Source of the DNA: Auricularia sp. M13
Lineage: Eukaryota; Basidiomycota; Agaricomycetes; Auriculariales; Auriculariaceae
Length of the DNA stretch: 64,000 bases
Direction: 5' to 3'
Assembly: GCA_037042915.1 (NCBI GenBank)
Contig: CM073197.1
Span: 3,782,001-3,846,000 of the forward strand
The position numbers and the translations under genes are program-made. The notes below the pieces were generated by a model, which searched no databases, was not told the origin of the DNA, and worked only from the letters and a program-made list of their open reading frames with translations. Shown piece after piece: positions 11,066 through 21,183 of the stretch (positions are counted from its first letter, which is position 1; every line of letters begins with the position of its first letter).

Positions 11066-14000
11066 ATGGCGAGCGACGGGGAGCTTCGTCGGATTGCCAA
11101 CGGGTCCTTCCACTCGCTGCACAGCGCCGAGCTGGTCAAAAGGGATAAGGCGGCCCAGGTCCGTTAAGTTAGCGCACGCGCTTTAGACTTCCCCTGACAC
11201 CTTCCCGAACAGCTCCTGGGCATATCGCCTCAGCAACGGTGAGCGCGACCAGCAACGACCCCGCCAGCGCTGAGCCTGACCCGTTCCCAGTGCCAGCATG
11301 GAGCCAGTACAAGCACCGTCGCGCAGGCCATCGAGCAGCTCGCTGCCGGCCAACATGGCCGCCCAGCACGAGCCCACGACGACGCTGGCCTCGCTCTACG
11401 TCGTATCAGGGCTGCCCAAGAGCCCGCACACCTGGATGCTCGCCGACCAGGAGAGCACCATCGGTCTCGCGCACTCGCAGGGCGCCGTCGGCCGCTTCTG
11501 GCGCTCGGAGGTGCTGGGCTCAACCGTCAGCCCAGGCATAGGCGCACCACCGCCGTCTGCCAGCCGCAAGCGCAGTGGCAAGGACAAGCGCGCACCAGGC
11601 GTCGGCGCGCCATCGAAGGCGGAGACCGCTAAGCTCCTGTCCAAGGCCCTCAAGGTCAGTCTCGCCGTCTCCAAGGCTTCTTAGCTGACCGTGCAACGCA
11701 GTTTTCATTCCCCCGCGAAATTGAAATCATTGCATCGACGCTGCAGCCGGTGTCGACAGTTCACAATTTCTCGTTCAACTTGCCCGCGCCGAACCCAAGC
11801 ACGGCTGACTTCTCTGGGATGCGAAACAGCACCTTTAGCGGCGCTACTGGCGCTGGCAACCGTCTCTCCGCTGCAGTACGCCGCTGCAACCCAGCCCTGG
11901 TTGTCGTTGCCAATTGACATCCATTTCAGACGTTCAACGAGATGGCACGGCCGTCGTCCGCATTCCTCGGCCCGCCGCCGACCGTGCAACAGAGTCTGGA
12001 CGCCAACAGCCAGAACACGGTCACATATCACGGCGTCTGTCTGACTGTCTGGTCGCACGCCGACGAAGAGGTATGAATACAAACTGAATCCGGCGACCGC
12101 CACTGACAGCCGGTTGCTTTGCTTTTCAATTCCACGCATAGCGGTCGGTGGCAATTCGGCGTGCACTGGAACAGCGCACGCGTAAAGCCTCCTCGCAGAC
12201 GCTGCCCAATGCGCCCGCGCCGCGCCGGCTACAGCACAAGCCGAGCAACGCGTCTGCCTCGTCTGTAGACGCTGCGCCCATCCCCCGTGTGCGCACACGC
12301 TCGTCGCGCCATGGCCCGTGGAGCGGCACAGAGGCCGAAACCGACGCGGAGACCGACGGTGGCATGGCCAGCGAGTCCGAGTACGAGTTTGGTGCCAGCA
12401 ACGAGCGCAGCGTTGTTGGCGAGAGCACGCTCTTCCTCCCGCAGGACACCGTTTTTTGGCTGCCGTACGCACTCAGTACGTTTGTTTCCTTGATCTTTCA
12501 CCAAAAAGCTGATAATGAGCATTATGATAGCACTCGTCTCGCGCCACCCAATCTACGACCTCATGCGCGACTATCTCACGCTATCCTGGGCGCGCTTCAG
12601 CAAGGACGTCCAGGCGCACACTCTGCAGATTGCCAAGATCCTCTCGCACCCCGCGCCGCGCGGTGGAGACGTCGTGCGGTTGGACGCCTCTCCTGCCCCG
12701 TCTGCACACTCGTCTTCGCAGCATAAACGTTCGAGCTCGCAGCACAGCAACTCCGACTCGTCTCTCGAGGTCGTGTGTCGCTTCCCTGGTGGCCTGGACT
12801 TCGGCCGTGGGCTGGTCGACGCGAACTTCACCATGTGGCCGTTGTTCAAGGCGCTCGACCTTGACAACATCCTCACCATCTGTGAAATTGGTATGGCACC
12901 TACCGGACGCATTCTGTTCCTCTCGCGGTACCCAGCAATGCTCGGCGTCGCCGTCCTCACCGTGCGTTATTTGCTCGAACTGCGCGGGTGGAACGGTGTT
13001 GCGTGCCCGATTGTGCATTGTCGTGATGCGCGGATCTATGTCGACGTGCGCTGATCTCTCAATTACGACGCATGCATTTGAAACTAATGACCCTGCAGGA
13101 CCCAGGCCCATGGATCATCGGCCTGCCGACTGAGGCGCGGTACACGGTGCAGACGACGGCGGAGGTGTGCATCGTCGACCTGGACATCAACCACGTTAGC
13201 TGCGGTGCGCCGCCGATGGGGTATGTGAGCAGCAAGGGCACGCGCGAGCGCTACCGGCGCCAGCTGCAAGCTGCTTTCGACGCATACTGGCACCCCGACT
13301 GCTCCATCCCGTCCGAGTTCAAGGAGGCCTTCCCCGCCGGCCGCTTCAGGCCGCTCACCAAGATTCAGAGCAAGCGCGCGGGCATTGCCAGCCCTGCGGC
13401 TGAGAGCGTTGCACCGCCGGAGTGGTGGAATGGTCCCAAGGTCATTCAGGCTTTCAATGCCGTGCTCACAGAGAAGGTACGTTGACTCAAAGGCGCTCTG
13501 ATTCGTAGATACTGATGCATTGGAATGCTTGTAGAGCAAGAAGCCGTCTTTGCTCAAGCGGCTCACAGGCGCCGGGCGTCGGCAGCTCGCGCTGACGACG
13601 GCAGAGCAGCTCATCCAGATGTCGATCCGCAAACGCGCAACGGCGTTCGTGGACTCGCGCGACGAGATGGAGAGCAAGATCGGGCGACTCGCGCGTCGTC
13701 TGAACTTCTTGATGACCGAGTCCGACCTCTGGAGGGAGAAGTTCGTCACGTTCGAGAAGTACGCGGAGAAGCTCAGCGTGGAGAGCTCCGAGCTGCGCGC
13801 CAAGATCAACAAGGAGCAGCGCGAGAGCCGCAGGCTGAGCGGGCTCGTCAGTGTTACTGCGCAGGAGAAGCTGCGCTTGCAATCTCGTCAGTTTATTTCG
13901 TTTTGTTCGTCTCTTTTCGGGCGCGTTTGCTGACTCGAAGGACAGAGTTGCAGGAGACGGAGCGCGCGCACAAGGACGCTACCGTCGAGCTCGAGAAGAT

Positions 14001-15023
14001 GCGCCGCGAGATCGAGCGGATGGAGAGCGAGCGCGCGGCGATGATCCAGGAGGTCGAGGCGCAGATCGAGCGCGCCCTGGCGAGCATGGCGTTCAGCGAG
14101 ACCGAGTCCGACATCGGCGGCGCGAGTGCCAGCGGGTCGCGCTCGAGCAGCCGCCGGCCGAGTGTCGTCCGCGCCGGAAGCGCGTTCGGCGACCGCGATA
14201 TTCGCGCCGAATCCATCACCGAGGAGACGGACGCTGAGGCTGACGGCGAAGTGCTTGAGACGCCGACGGCTGAGAAGAAGGAGAAGGAGAAGGCGAAGAA
14301 GGAAAAGGAGGAGAAGGTCGAGGCGCAGAACTTCGACGGGAGCGCTGCTATCCCCGATAGCAACATGTCGGCAGTCGACATGGGCATCACTGAGAAAAGC
14401 GACCGCATTGCGCGCAAGGTGCTTGCCATCCAGGAAAAGGTCAGTTGCTGTTGATGTTGGCCATGGGTTATCTGTATTGACATGTGGCTCAGCTGGAATC
14501 TGCCCTCGCGGGCGAGATACAGCGGACCGGCCAGAGTGGAGACGAGCTAAGCGAAGCTGAACGTCGGCCAGCGCGCCCTCCGCGTGCGAACGCTCCGCGC
14601 GCGAACTACATCACCATCCCGCAACGCTCTGGGTCGCCGCGCACGGTGTCCAAGGCCGGCTCTGTGGCATCGCTGAGCGCGCCGACGGTTTCGCCCAGCA
14701 CGCCAGCCGTCACGACCGACGACTCGTCGGACACGGACTGGAAGAGCGCGTACTCGCATTCGCCCCATCCGGACTCGCGTAGCGATGTGGATGAGGATGT
14801 TGCTGTCTTCGACGGCACGGACGGCCCGCCCGAGCTCAGCGAGTTTGGCGGCCCCACGCGGAAGGCGCTTGCGCAGGCCCGCGCGCGTGCCGAGTCGTCT
14901 GCCAGCTCGCGGACTGCGGGTGGTGGCGATAAGGACAGCCCCACCGTGAGCGAATATACGCTCAAGCCCGTGCCGCACGCGCGCAACATCGCGAGGTACT
15001 CGCAGGGCGCGGTCGGCGCATGA
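11066..15023 (+). CDS. DENN-domain protein (Rab GEF-like)
   Basis: A large multi-exon DENN protein; DENN proteins act as guanine nucleotide exchange factors or regulators for Rab GTPases in membrane traffic. From the ATG at 11066: a short N-terminal region, a uDENN part (LYVVSGLPKSPHTWMLADQE and VGRFWRSEVLGS), FSFPREIEIIAST, GVCLTVWSHADEE, a Ser/Arg-rich linker, cDENN blocks (FWLPYAL, LVSRHPIYDLMRDYL, TMWPLFKALDLDNIL, EIGMAPTGRILFLSRY, ELRGWNGVACPIVH) and a dDENN block ending near INHVSCGAPPMGY. After this come two coiled-coil stretches (13,660-14,100), a Lys/Glu run and a disordered Ser-rich tail. Exons join in frame through typical introns; the first joins place MASDGELRR upstream of the ATG at 11298, which is an alternative start. 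Confidence 0.85.
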
Positions 15024-15700
15024 TATCGTTCCTTCTTTCTCTGGCTCTCTCTCCTTCCGACCGTCGACACTCCTTTACCCTCGTGTTCTGGACTCTCCTC
15101 ACGACCCCGGCGCTGCAATGCACGCCCTATGCCCTGCACAGCGGTGCTTGCGCCGCGTCTATCCCCTGTTGCTGGTCAGCGCAGCCACTCCTTGCGTCCC
15201 TGCCTCCCGTCCCGTCATTTGCCGCCGCAGCGCGGCACGCCACTCGTTTGAATCCCACTCGTTTCTCTCTGCACAAAATATCCTTACAACGTCTCCCCTC
15301 CTCCGCTCCGGCTTCGCTGTGGTTCTGGTTGGATACAACACTCGGTAATGGATGGGTCACCCACACACACTCAACACATCTGCTTGGTTCTATTTTCGAC
15401 CCGTTTCCTCTCGACCCACCGTCCGCGCTGGTCCTCTGTTGTTATTGCACTACACGTTTATTTCTACTGCCCTCAGAACCTGCACATATCGAACGCATAC
15501 CACATACCACCTCTGTGCCTGGCGCTCTTATGCGAGAGCACAGATTGCTAAGAAATTGGCCGATGCCGCCATGCCCCTACGCAGATTGAGCACCGTCTCT
15601 ACAATACAACAATACTGTCACCAGTATGATGTTTACTTACGTTTGTATGCGTTCTAACTTCTCCGGCGGCGAAGCATCCGGCGGCTGCCGACTCACTGAC
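15024..15700. other. intergenic region, pyrimidine-rich
   Basis: This stretch follows the DENN stop codon. It is rich in C and T, especially 15024-15110 and 15280-15460, and holds no gene I can support. It probably contains the DENN 3' UTR and the promoter of the kinase-like gene. Confidence 0.5.
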
Positions 15701-15714
15701 CAGATTATAGCGGT

Positions 15715-16587
15715 GTGGCACTCGCTGACAAGTCTCGCAGCGACGACCCGTACGCCTGGGTCAAGTATTGGTACGGACTCTCCGTGGACGAGGCCATGAT
15801 GCAGGACTACATTTGGCAAGTCTTGACTCGCTGCCCCAACGACGCTGTGCGTGTTCCCTGTGTCTACCTCGCCTTTCCAGTTCGGCGACCGCGGATATAT
15901 AGTCATGGAGCATATCGACGGACGACCTGCGACATGACCGATGCGCCCCAGGCCGCCGCCGCCGTGCAGTCCCTTATTGCCATTACTGGGCCCACCACAG
16001 TACCCGGACCTCCCGTCATCAGCGGAGGCCGCATTGTGCACCCCTTCTTCGTGGAGTGGACGTCTTCTGTGAAGTACCCTTCCGTCGCGCTGTTGCAGAG
16101 CCACATCAACGGCGTAGGTGCTCACCCTTGCACCGATGAACTCTGACTCCCGATATACTCGATTCTCAGGAAAAAGGGCAGTCGCAGACGGGTCAATTTC
16201 AAGGCCGAGGTCGAGACGTACGGCCTGCGCCTTTGCCCGTCTGACCTCAACCGCGGGAATTTCATCAAGGACGCGAATGACCAGGGCAGGATCGTGGTCA
16301 TCGACTTTGGCGCTACCTCTTTCCTGCCGGTCTCCCTGTTCGCCTTTGCGATGTCGTGGAGTTACAATGATTTCACCCATGCCATCTCCCGGTTGATCAA
16401 GTATCCTGCGACGACGCCACAGGCCCAACTCGATGCGCTGGAGGAGGCCCGAGGCTTTTTGGTCCCCTTTGGCACGAACAATATCGGTGGGGAATCCGTT
16501 TCCCGACTTTCTCTCCCATCTCTTGCACGACTGACTTCATTTCTCGGCACAGGACTTCCGTCTGCTCTCAAGACACAGTTGCAATAG
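15715..16587 (+). pseudogene. kinase-like (APH-type) gene with apparent frameshift
   Basis: A fungal kinase-like / aminoglycoside-phosphotransferase-fold protein of the type expanded in mushrooms; substrate unknown. Visible blocks are DDPYAWVKYWYGLSVDEA, FGDRGYIVMEHIDG, DAPQAAAAVQSLIAI, CPSDLNRGNFI (catalytic-loop region, Asp present) and IVVIDFGATSFLP (metal-binding DFG-like), ending GLPSALKTQLQ. Between MEHIDG and the next block (about 15925-15935) the frame must shift by one base, with no room for an intron. The start codon is not resolved: no ATG is in frame at 15715, so an upstream exon near 15626 is likely. It is either a decaying gene or contains a sequence error; family call is moderately sure. 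Confidence 0.6.
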
Positions 16588-17116
16588 CGTAGAGGCCCGC
16601 GTACCCGGATCTCAACATCGTTCAAGTTCAGCTCACTTTCTCCATCCCCGTTTGGCTGGCGTTGTCAATGCCCGTTTTTGTATTCTTATTCGCATGCATT
16701 TTCTTCGGGTTCTTGATTCTCCCCAGGCACCGCCGCGAAAGAGAAGATCGACTGTCAAGCCCATTGTCTCCGCTAGGGGTCATTCCCTAGTTGTATGGAA
16801 GTTGCACTCATGGTCGAAAGTTCAGATCGCATCCACGCATGTACGAGCGCCAGGAATGAGTGCAATGTGCAATGGCTTAGAAGAGCGCTGTGGTCCTGGA
16901 CTGCACGCACGCAGAATCAAGGGCAAGAGAGGCAAGGTATATACGGTAGCCAGGCGATAAATATGAAGACAGCACAAGGAGCAAGCAGGCCGCCATGCGC
17001 GGTAGGCCTGGCGTCTATGCAGTAGTGTGTTGCTAACGTACGACCATGTATGTATGCAGCATCCCCAAGAACGTTGAACGTGAATCGTGTCCCCCGCGTC
17101 CGCCAGCACCGAGCAC
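16588..17116. other. convergent 3' intergenic region
   Basis: This is the space between the 3' ends of the kinase-like gene (+) and the elongase (-). No gene or clear repeat is visible. Confidence 0.5.
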
Positions 17117-18414
17117 TCAGTGCTTCGCCGAGCCGTTCGCGTTCGCCGCCGCGGGGCCGCTGCCGTTGGCGACCTTGTTGGCGGCCGCCTGCGCGCTCTT
17201 CTTCGCGCTGGCGCCGGCCTTGTAGGTCTGGCGGTAGAAGGAGATGAAGAGGAAGAGGTAGGTCGTGAGGATCGCGCAGCCGAAGAGCGCGGCGCCCTCG
17301 CCGCCCGAGCACGTGCCGACGTGCGGCGCGCTCGGCAGGTAGGTGGCGATGAAGTACGAATAGCCTGATGAGCGCGGGTCAGCGGCGGCCGAAGGTAAGA
17401 CAGGCATTACAGGTGAAAGGTGGGCAGAGAGGAAGGACGCGTTACGGACGGTTAAGGAAAAGGTACGTGCTTGCAAAATAGACAACGAAAAGGTCGATGA
17501 CGAATTGCACGATTTGCATCGTCGTGAGGTACTTTTTCCACTAGAGGCGCGTCAGTCGCTGAGCTTGCGAACGCGACAAATTGACGTACCCAGAAGCGGC
17601 GGCCTCCAGCGGTGGCATAGTAGTAGTAATCTGTGGACTGGTCAATCTGCAGGCTCGTGTAGCATATGGGAATGGGACTGCGACGAACACATTACGACGT
17701 GGACAGCCAGGTTAAGCGTAATAACGACCCAAGACTATTGGCCAGTTAGTCGATTAACATTGAGCTACGCGTGTGATGCATACCACTGAGGTCTTTCCAT
17801 TGAGCTGAGTAAAGCAGAGGAAAGCGGTAGCGGCATGATGGAAGACGTGCAGGAATGCTACGGTGCAAGTTGCCCGAGATTAGTAAAACATAACACCCGG
17901 CGTGGAGCGGACGTGCCGAGCGGCTTTTTCTTGAAGGCCAGGAAAACCGTGTCGACGAGCTCCCAGTACTTAAAGTAATAGTTGACCATATAGTAGAATT
18001 CAAGCCGCTGGTGGAGTTCGGTTAGCACGCGTGATTGTTGGGGCTGCCCGCGAGCACACGCGCGCGAAAATTTTCAGAACGTACCGACGTCCAGGCACCC
18101 TCGCCGCAGATGGCATAGAATAAACCGTGTTTTCTCCATATTGGGAATATTTCCTCGACCATGAGCGCGAGCAATAGGGCCGAGCCGGAGCTCAGCAAGA
18201 CGTTGTGAAGCTGGAAGAGGAACTGCAGCTTCAGCGGTTGCCGGGTGCGCATGATCTCCTGGACGCCGAATATGACGGACAGATATCCGGCGAGCGCGGC
18301 CACGACGACGGGCGTGGTCGAGAGCGGCGTTAGCGGCGGCGTGTACTGCTGGAGGTAGTACGGCAGCACATTCTTGGGCAGCACGGCGAGGAGGGCATCG
18401 GCAAGAGGGGCCAT
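17117..18414 (-). CDS. fatty acid elongase, ELO family (intact copy)
   Basis: An ELO-family elongase, the condensing enzyme of very-long-chain fatty acid synthesis in the ER membrane. Exon 1 is 18414-18085 (start MAPLADALLAV). Further exons carry RLEFYYMVNYYFKYWELVDTV split over contiguous codons, FLAFKKKPL, the histidine box HVFHH (HxxHH), TQLNGKTS, NLAVHVVMYYYYY, a GGRRFW segment, WKKYLTTMQIVQFVIDL and, in the last exon 17364-17117, TYLPSAPHVGTC and FISFYRQTYK followed by an Ala/Lys-rich tail. Several hydrophobic helices are evident. One intron (17916-17858) uses a GC donor. All of it except the last exon lies inside a tandemly duplicated 1.3-kb unit, so its promoter has only about 285 nt of upstream DNA before the second copy begins. 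Confidence 0.9.
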
Positions 18415-18698
18415 GGCGGGCAGCGGCTACGGGAGAGGGCCTGGGCAATGAGCGTGACGGGGCAGACCGCGACCGGGTTGGCGAGAGAGCAAAGAGCTGA
18501 GCTTTTGCAGGGCACGCAGCTTTCCTAACAAATCGCGCGCCGCCCAAAAACTGATCAGATCATCGTGCACACGTGAATTGACCGCACGCCCCGGCCATCC
18601 AGGCACCGGTCTGTTCGTCAGATCATATAGACGGTCTTAGAAATAGTTTGGAACAAAGCATATGCTCTTTTTTTCAAATGAGGGTCGATGGACACGGC
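17380..18698. repeat. tandem duplication, left unit (1319 bp)
   Basis: The sequence 17380-18698 is repeated immediately at 18699-20016. I noticed two differences: one missing A in the right copy (17411 region, inside an intron) and T18141 versus G19459, which changes Ile to Leu in the elongase. The left edge lies in the last elongase intron, about 10 nt before its 3' splice site. The right edge lies about 285 nt upstream of the start codon. No clear microhomology extends across the junction beyond a base or so. Confidence 0.95.
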
Positions 18699-19732
18699 CA
18701 GCGGCGGCCGAAGGTAAGACAGGCATTACGGTGAAAGGTGGGCAGAGAGGAAGGACGCGTTACGGACGGTTAAGGAAAAGGTACGTGCTTGCAAAATAGA
18801 CAACGAAAAGGTCGATGACGAATTGCACGATTTGCATCGTCGTGAGGTACTTTTTCCACTAGAGGCGCGTCAGTCGCTGAGCTTGCGAACGCGACAAATT
18901 GACGTACCCAGAAGCGGCGGCCTCCAGCGGTGGCATAGTAGTAGTAATCTGTGGACTGGTCAATCTGCAGGCTCGTGTAGCATATGGGAATGGGACTGCG
19001 ACGAACACATTACGACGTGGACAGCCAGGTTAAGCGTAATAACGACCCAAGACTATTGGCCAGTTAGTCGATTAACATTGAGCTACGCGTGTGATGCATA
19101 CCACTGAGGTCTTTCCATTGAGCTGAGTAAAGCAGAGGAAAGCGGTAGCGGCATGATGGAAGACGTGCAGGAATGCTACGGTGCAAGTTGCCCGAGATTA
19201 GTAAAACATAACACCCGGCGTGGAGCGGACGTGCCGAGCGGCTTTTTCTTGAAGGCCAGGAAAACCGTGTCGACGAGCTCCCAGTACTTAAAGTAATAGT
19301 TGACCATATAGTAGAATTCAAGCCGCTGGTGGAGTTCGGTTAGCACGCGTGATTGTTGGGGCTGCCCGCGAGCACACGCGCGCGAAAATTTTCAGAACGT
19401 ACCGACGTCCAGGCACCCTCGCCGCAGATGGCATAGAATAAACCGTGTTTTCTCCATAGTGGGAATATTTCCTCGACCATGAGCGCGAGCAATAGGGCCG
19501 AGCCGGAGCTCAGCAAGACGTTGTGAAGCTGGAAGAGGAACTGCAGCTTCAGCGGTTGCCGGGTGCGCATGATCTCCTGGACGCCGAATATGACGGACAG
19601 ATATCCGGCGAGCGCGGCCACGACGACGGGCGTGGTCGAGAGCGGCGTTAGCGGCGGCGTGTACTGCTGGAGGTAGTACGGCAGCACATTCTTGGGCAGC
19701 ACGGCGAGGAGGGCATCGGCAAGAGGGGCCAT
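18699..19732 (-). pseudogene. 3'-truncated elongase copy
   Basis: This repeats the elongase from its ATG at 19732 through the exon with WKKYLTTMQIVQF, then ends in the last intron; the terminal exon, with its acceptor, is missing. It keeps the HVFHH box and differs from the intact copy by one residue (Leu for Ile in the first exon). Transcription from its original promoter would run into the intact copy, so exon-repeat splicing to the downstream last exon is conceivable. Alone it would lack the final transmembrane helices and C-terminal tail and is probably non-functional. A collapsed or mis-joined haplotype is another explanation. Confidence 0.85.
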
Positions 19733-20016
19733 GGCGGGCAGCGGCTACGGGAGAGGGCCTGGGCAATGAGCGTGACGGGGCAGACCGCGACCGGGTTGGC
19801 GAGAGAGCAAAGAGCTGAGCTTTTGCAGGGCACGCAGCTTTCCTAACAAATCGCGCGCCGCCCAAAAACTGATCAGATCATCGTGCACACGTGAATTGAC
19901 CGCACGCCCCGGCCATCCAGGCACCGGTCTGTTCGTCAGATCATATAGACGGTCTTAGAAATAGTTTGGAACAAAGCATATGCTCTTTTTTTCAAATGAG
20001 GGTCGATGGACACGGC
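18699..20016. repeat. tandem duplication, right unit (1318 bp)
   Basis: Near-identical second copy of the unit at 17380-18698. It contains the promoter-proximal region and all elongase exons except the last. Confidence 0.95.
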
Positions 20017-21183
20017 GTCAGATGCGATGTGCCGGAAAGGTAATGATCCGGACGAACAACAACCGTGCAGCGCCCGCTGAGAAATACAGGCTGAGGCAAG
20101 ACTCCCCAGAACGCAGTTCACTTAGACTTGTTTCAGGCTCATTGAGGCTGGAATATCGGTGTGGACTGCGGGAGGAGTGTCCGCTGTTGCAACATCGGTG
20201 GCAGAACCTATGAAGGTTTGCACTAGCAACAGGGAGTCGGGGATTTTGAATGGATCCTCGGCCTAAAACAACTTATCCTATCCTATCCCAAGTGGTATGC
20301 TCATCGGCAGTGGCGCAATGAGGTGGCAGTTTTTCTGTTGTAACTTTACTCTAGTAGGTTACTCGGGTAGCCCTCGATAGGAACGCTGGACGATGCAGAA
20401 TGAGCAATGTTCACACATAGACTGTCGGCGCACTGGAAGATGACTTACCTCGTACAATATGCCTGATTCCGATATTCCATTTGGAGAAAGCCCTTTAATG
20501 TCAGAGTTATACAGCTGTTAAAAAAACCGCTCTTGATGTGGCTGTTCATGCTCAAGAGTGAGTAAGACCTTCCAACGACATTAATATCTGGAGTTCCCGA
20601 TCAATGCAGCTTCTCACAGTGCACTCCCGGACCGGCGCCATAAAGACGGACACGCCGCAGCTGGATTCTCTCGCGAGGCAATCGCGAGGTAAATGTCGCA
20701 GGAAGCTGGACCTACTGTGATGCTGACTGGCATGGAAGAAGCATGGAGACACGTTCTGGGCTGCACTGAAGTATGACGTTGACCAGATAAAGAAGCGCCG
20801 CAAGTACTTAGTTCGGGTCGGCTTGAGCACCGGAGGACTTCAGGTGTGTGCCTCGCGTAGTGTTTCGTTGAGGTCGAGAAGCCGGACAGTAGCGAACATA
20901 CCATATTTCGGACTGTGCTGGCTAGCTCTGAAACTAAATCCAATATATCACCTTCAGGTAGACAATTTACAGATATTATATGTGAAAAACAGCTACACAC
21001 TGCCCCAGGTTGGAATTGTGGCCCGAGATCACGTGATGCGTGTGGTCGTCGGGGCCAATCGCGCTTATTTGCGCTGGCCAAACAGACCATCCCACCGCTT
21101 TCCTCCTTCTCTTTCTTTCCGGTCAAGACCTCCGACACTCAGATCCGCGCTCAGCGACGCGCCCTAAATAACGACTACCCACG
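20017..21183. other. intergenic region before INCENP
   Basis: About 1.2 kb with no supported gene. It holds the original upstream region of the elongase and the INCENP promoter. The palindrome ATCACGTGAT at 21028-21037 is listed separately; pyrimidine-rich sequence at 21098-21122 is close to the INCENP start. Confidence 0.5.
21028..21037. promoter_or_regulatory. E-box palindrome ATCACGTGAT
   Basis: A perfect 10-bp palindrome centred on CACGTG lies about 150 nt upstream of the INCENP start codon. TCACGTGA-type sites are bound by bHLH factors (Cbf1-like) in fungi. Function here is inferred from position only. Confidence 0.4.

Noticed and set aside
15715-15717. Start of the kinase-like gene at this GTG
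   Set aside because: Nuclear fungal genes do not normally start at GTG; an upstream exon is more likely.
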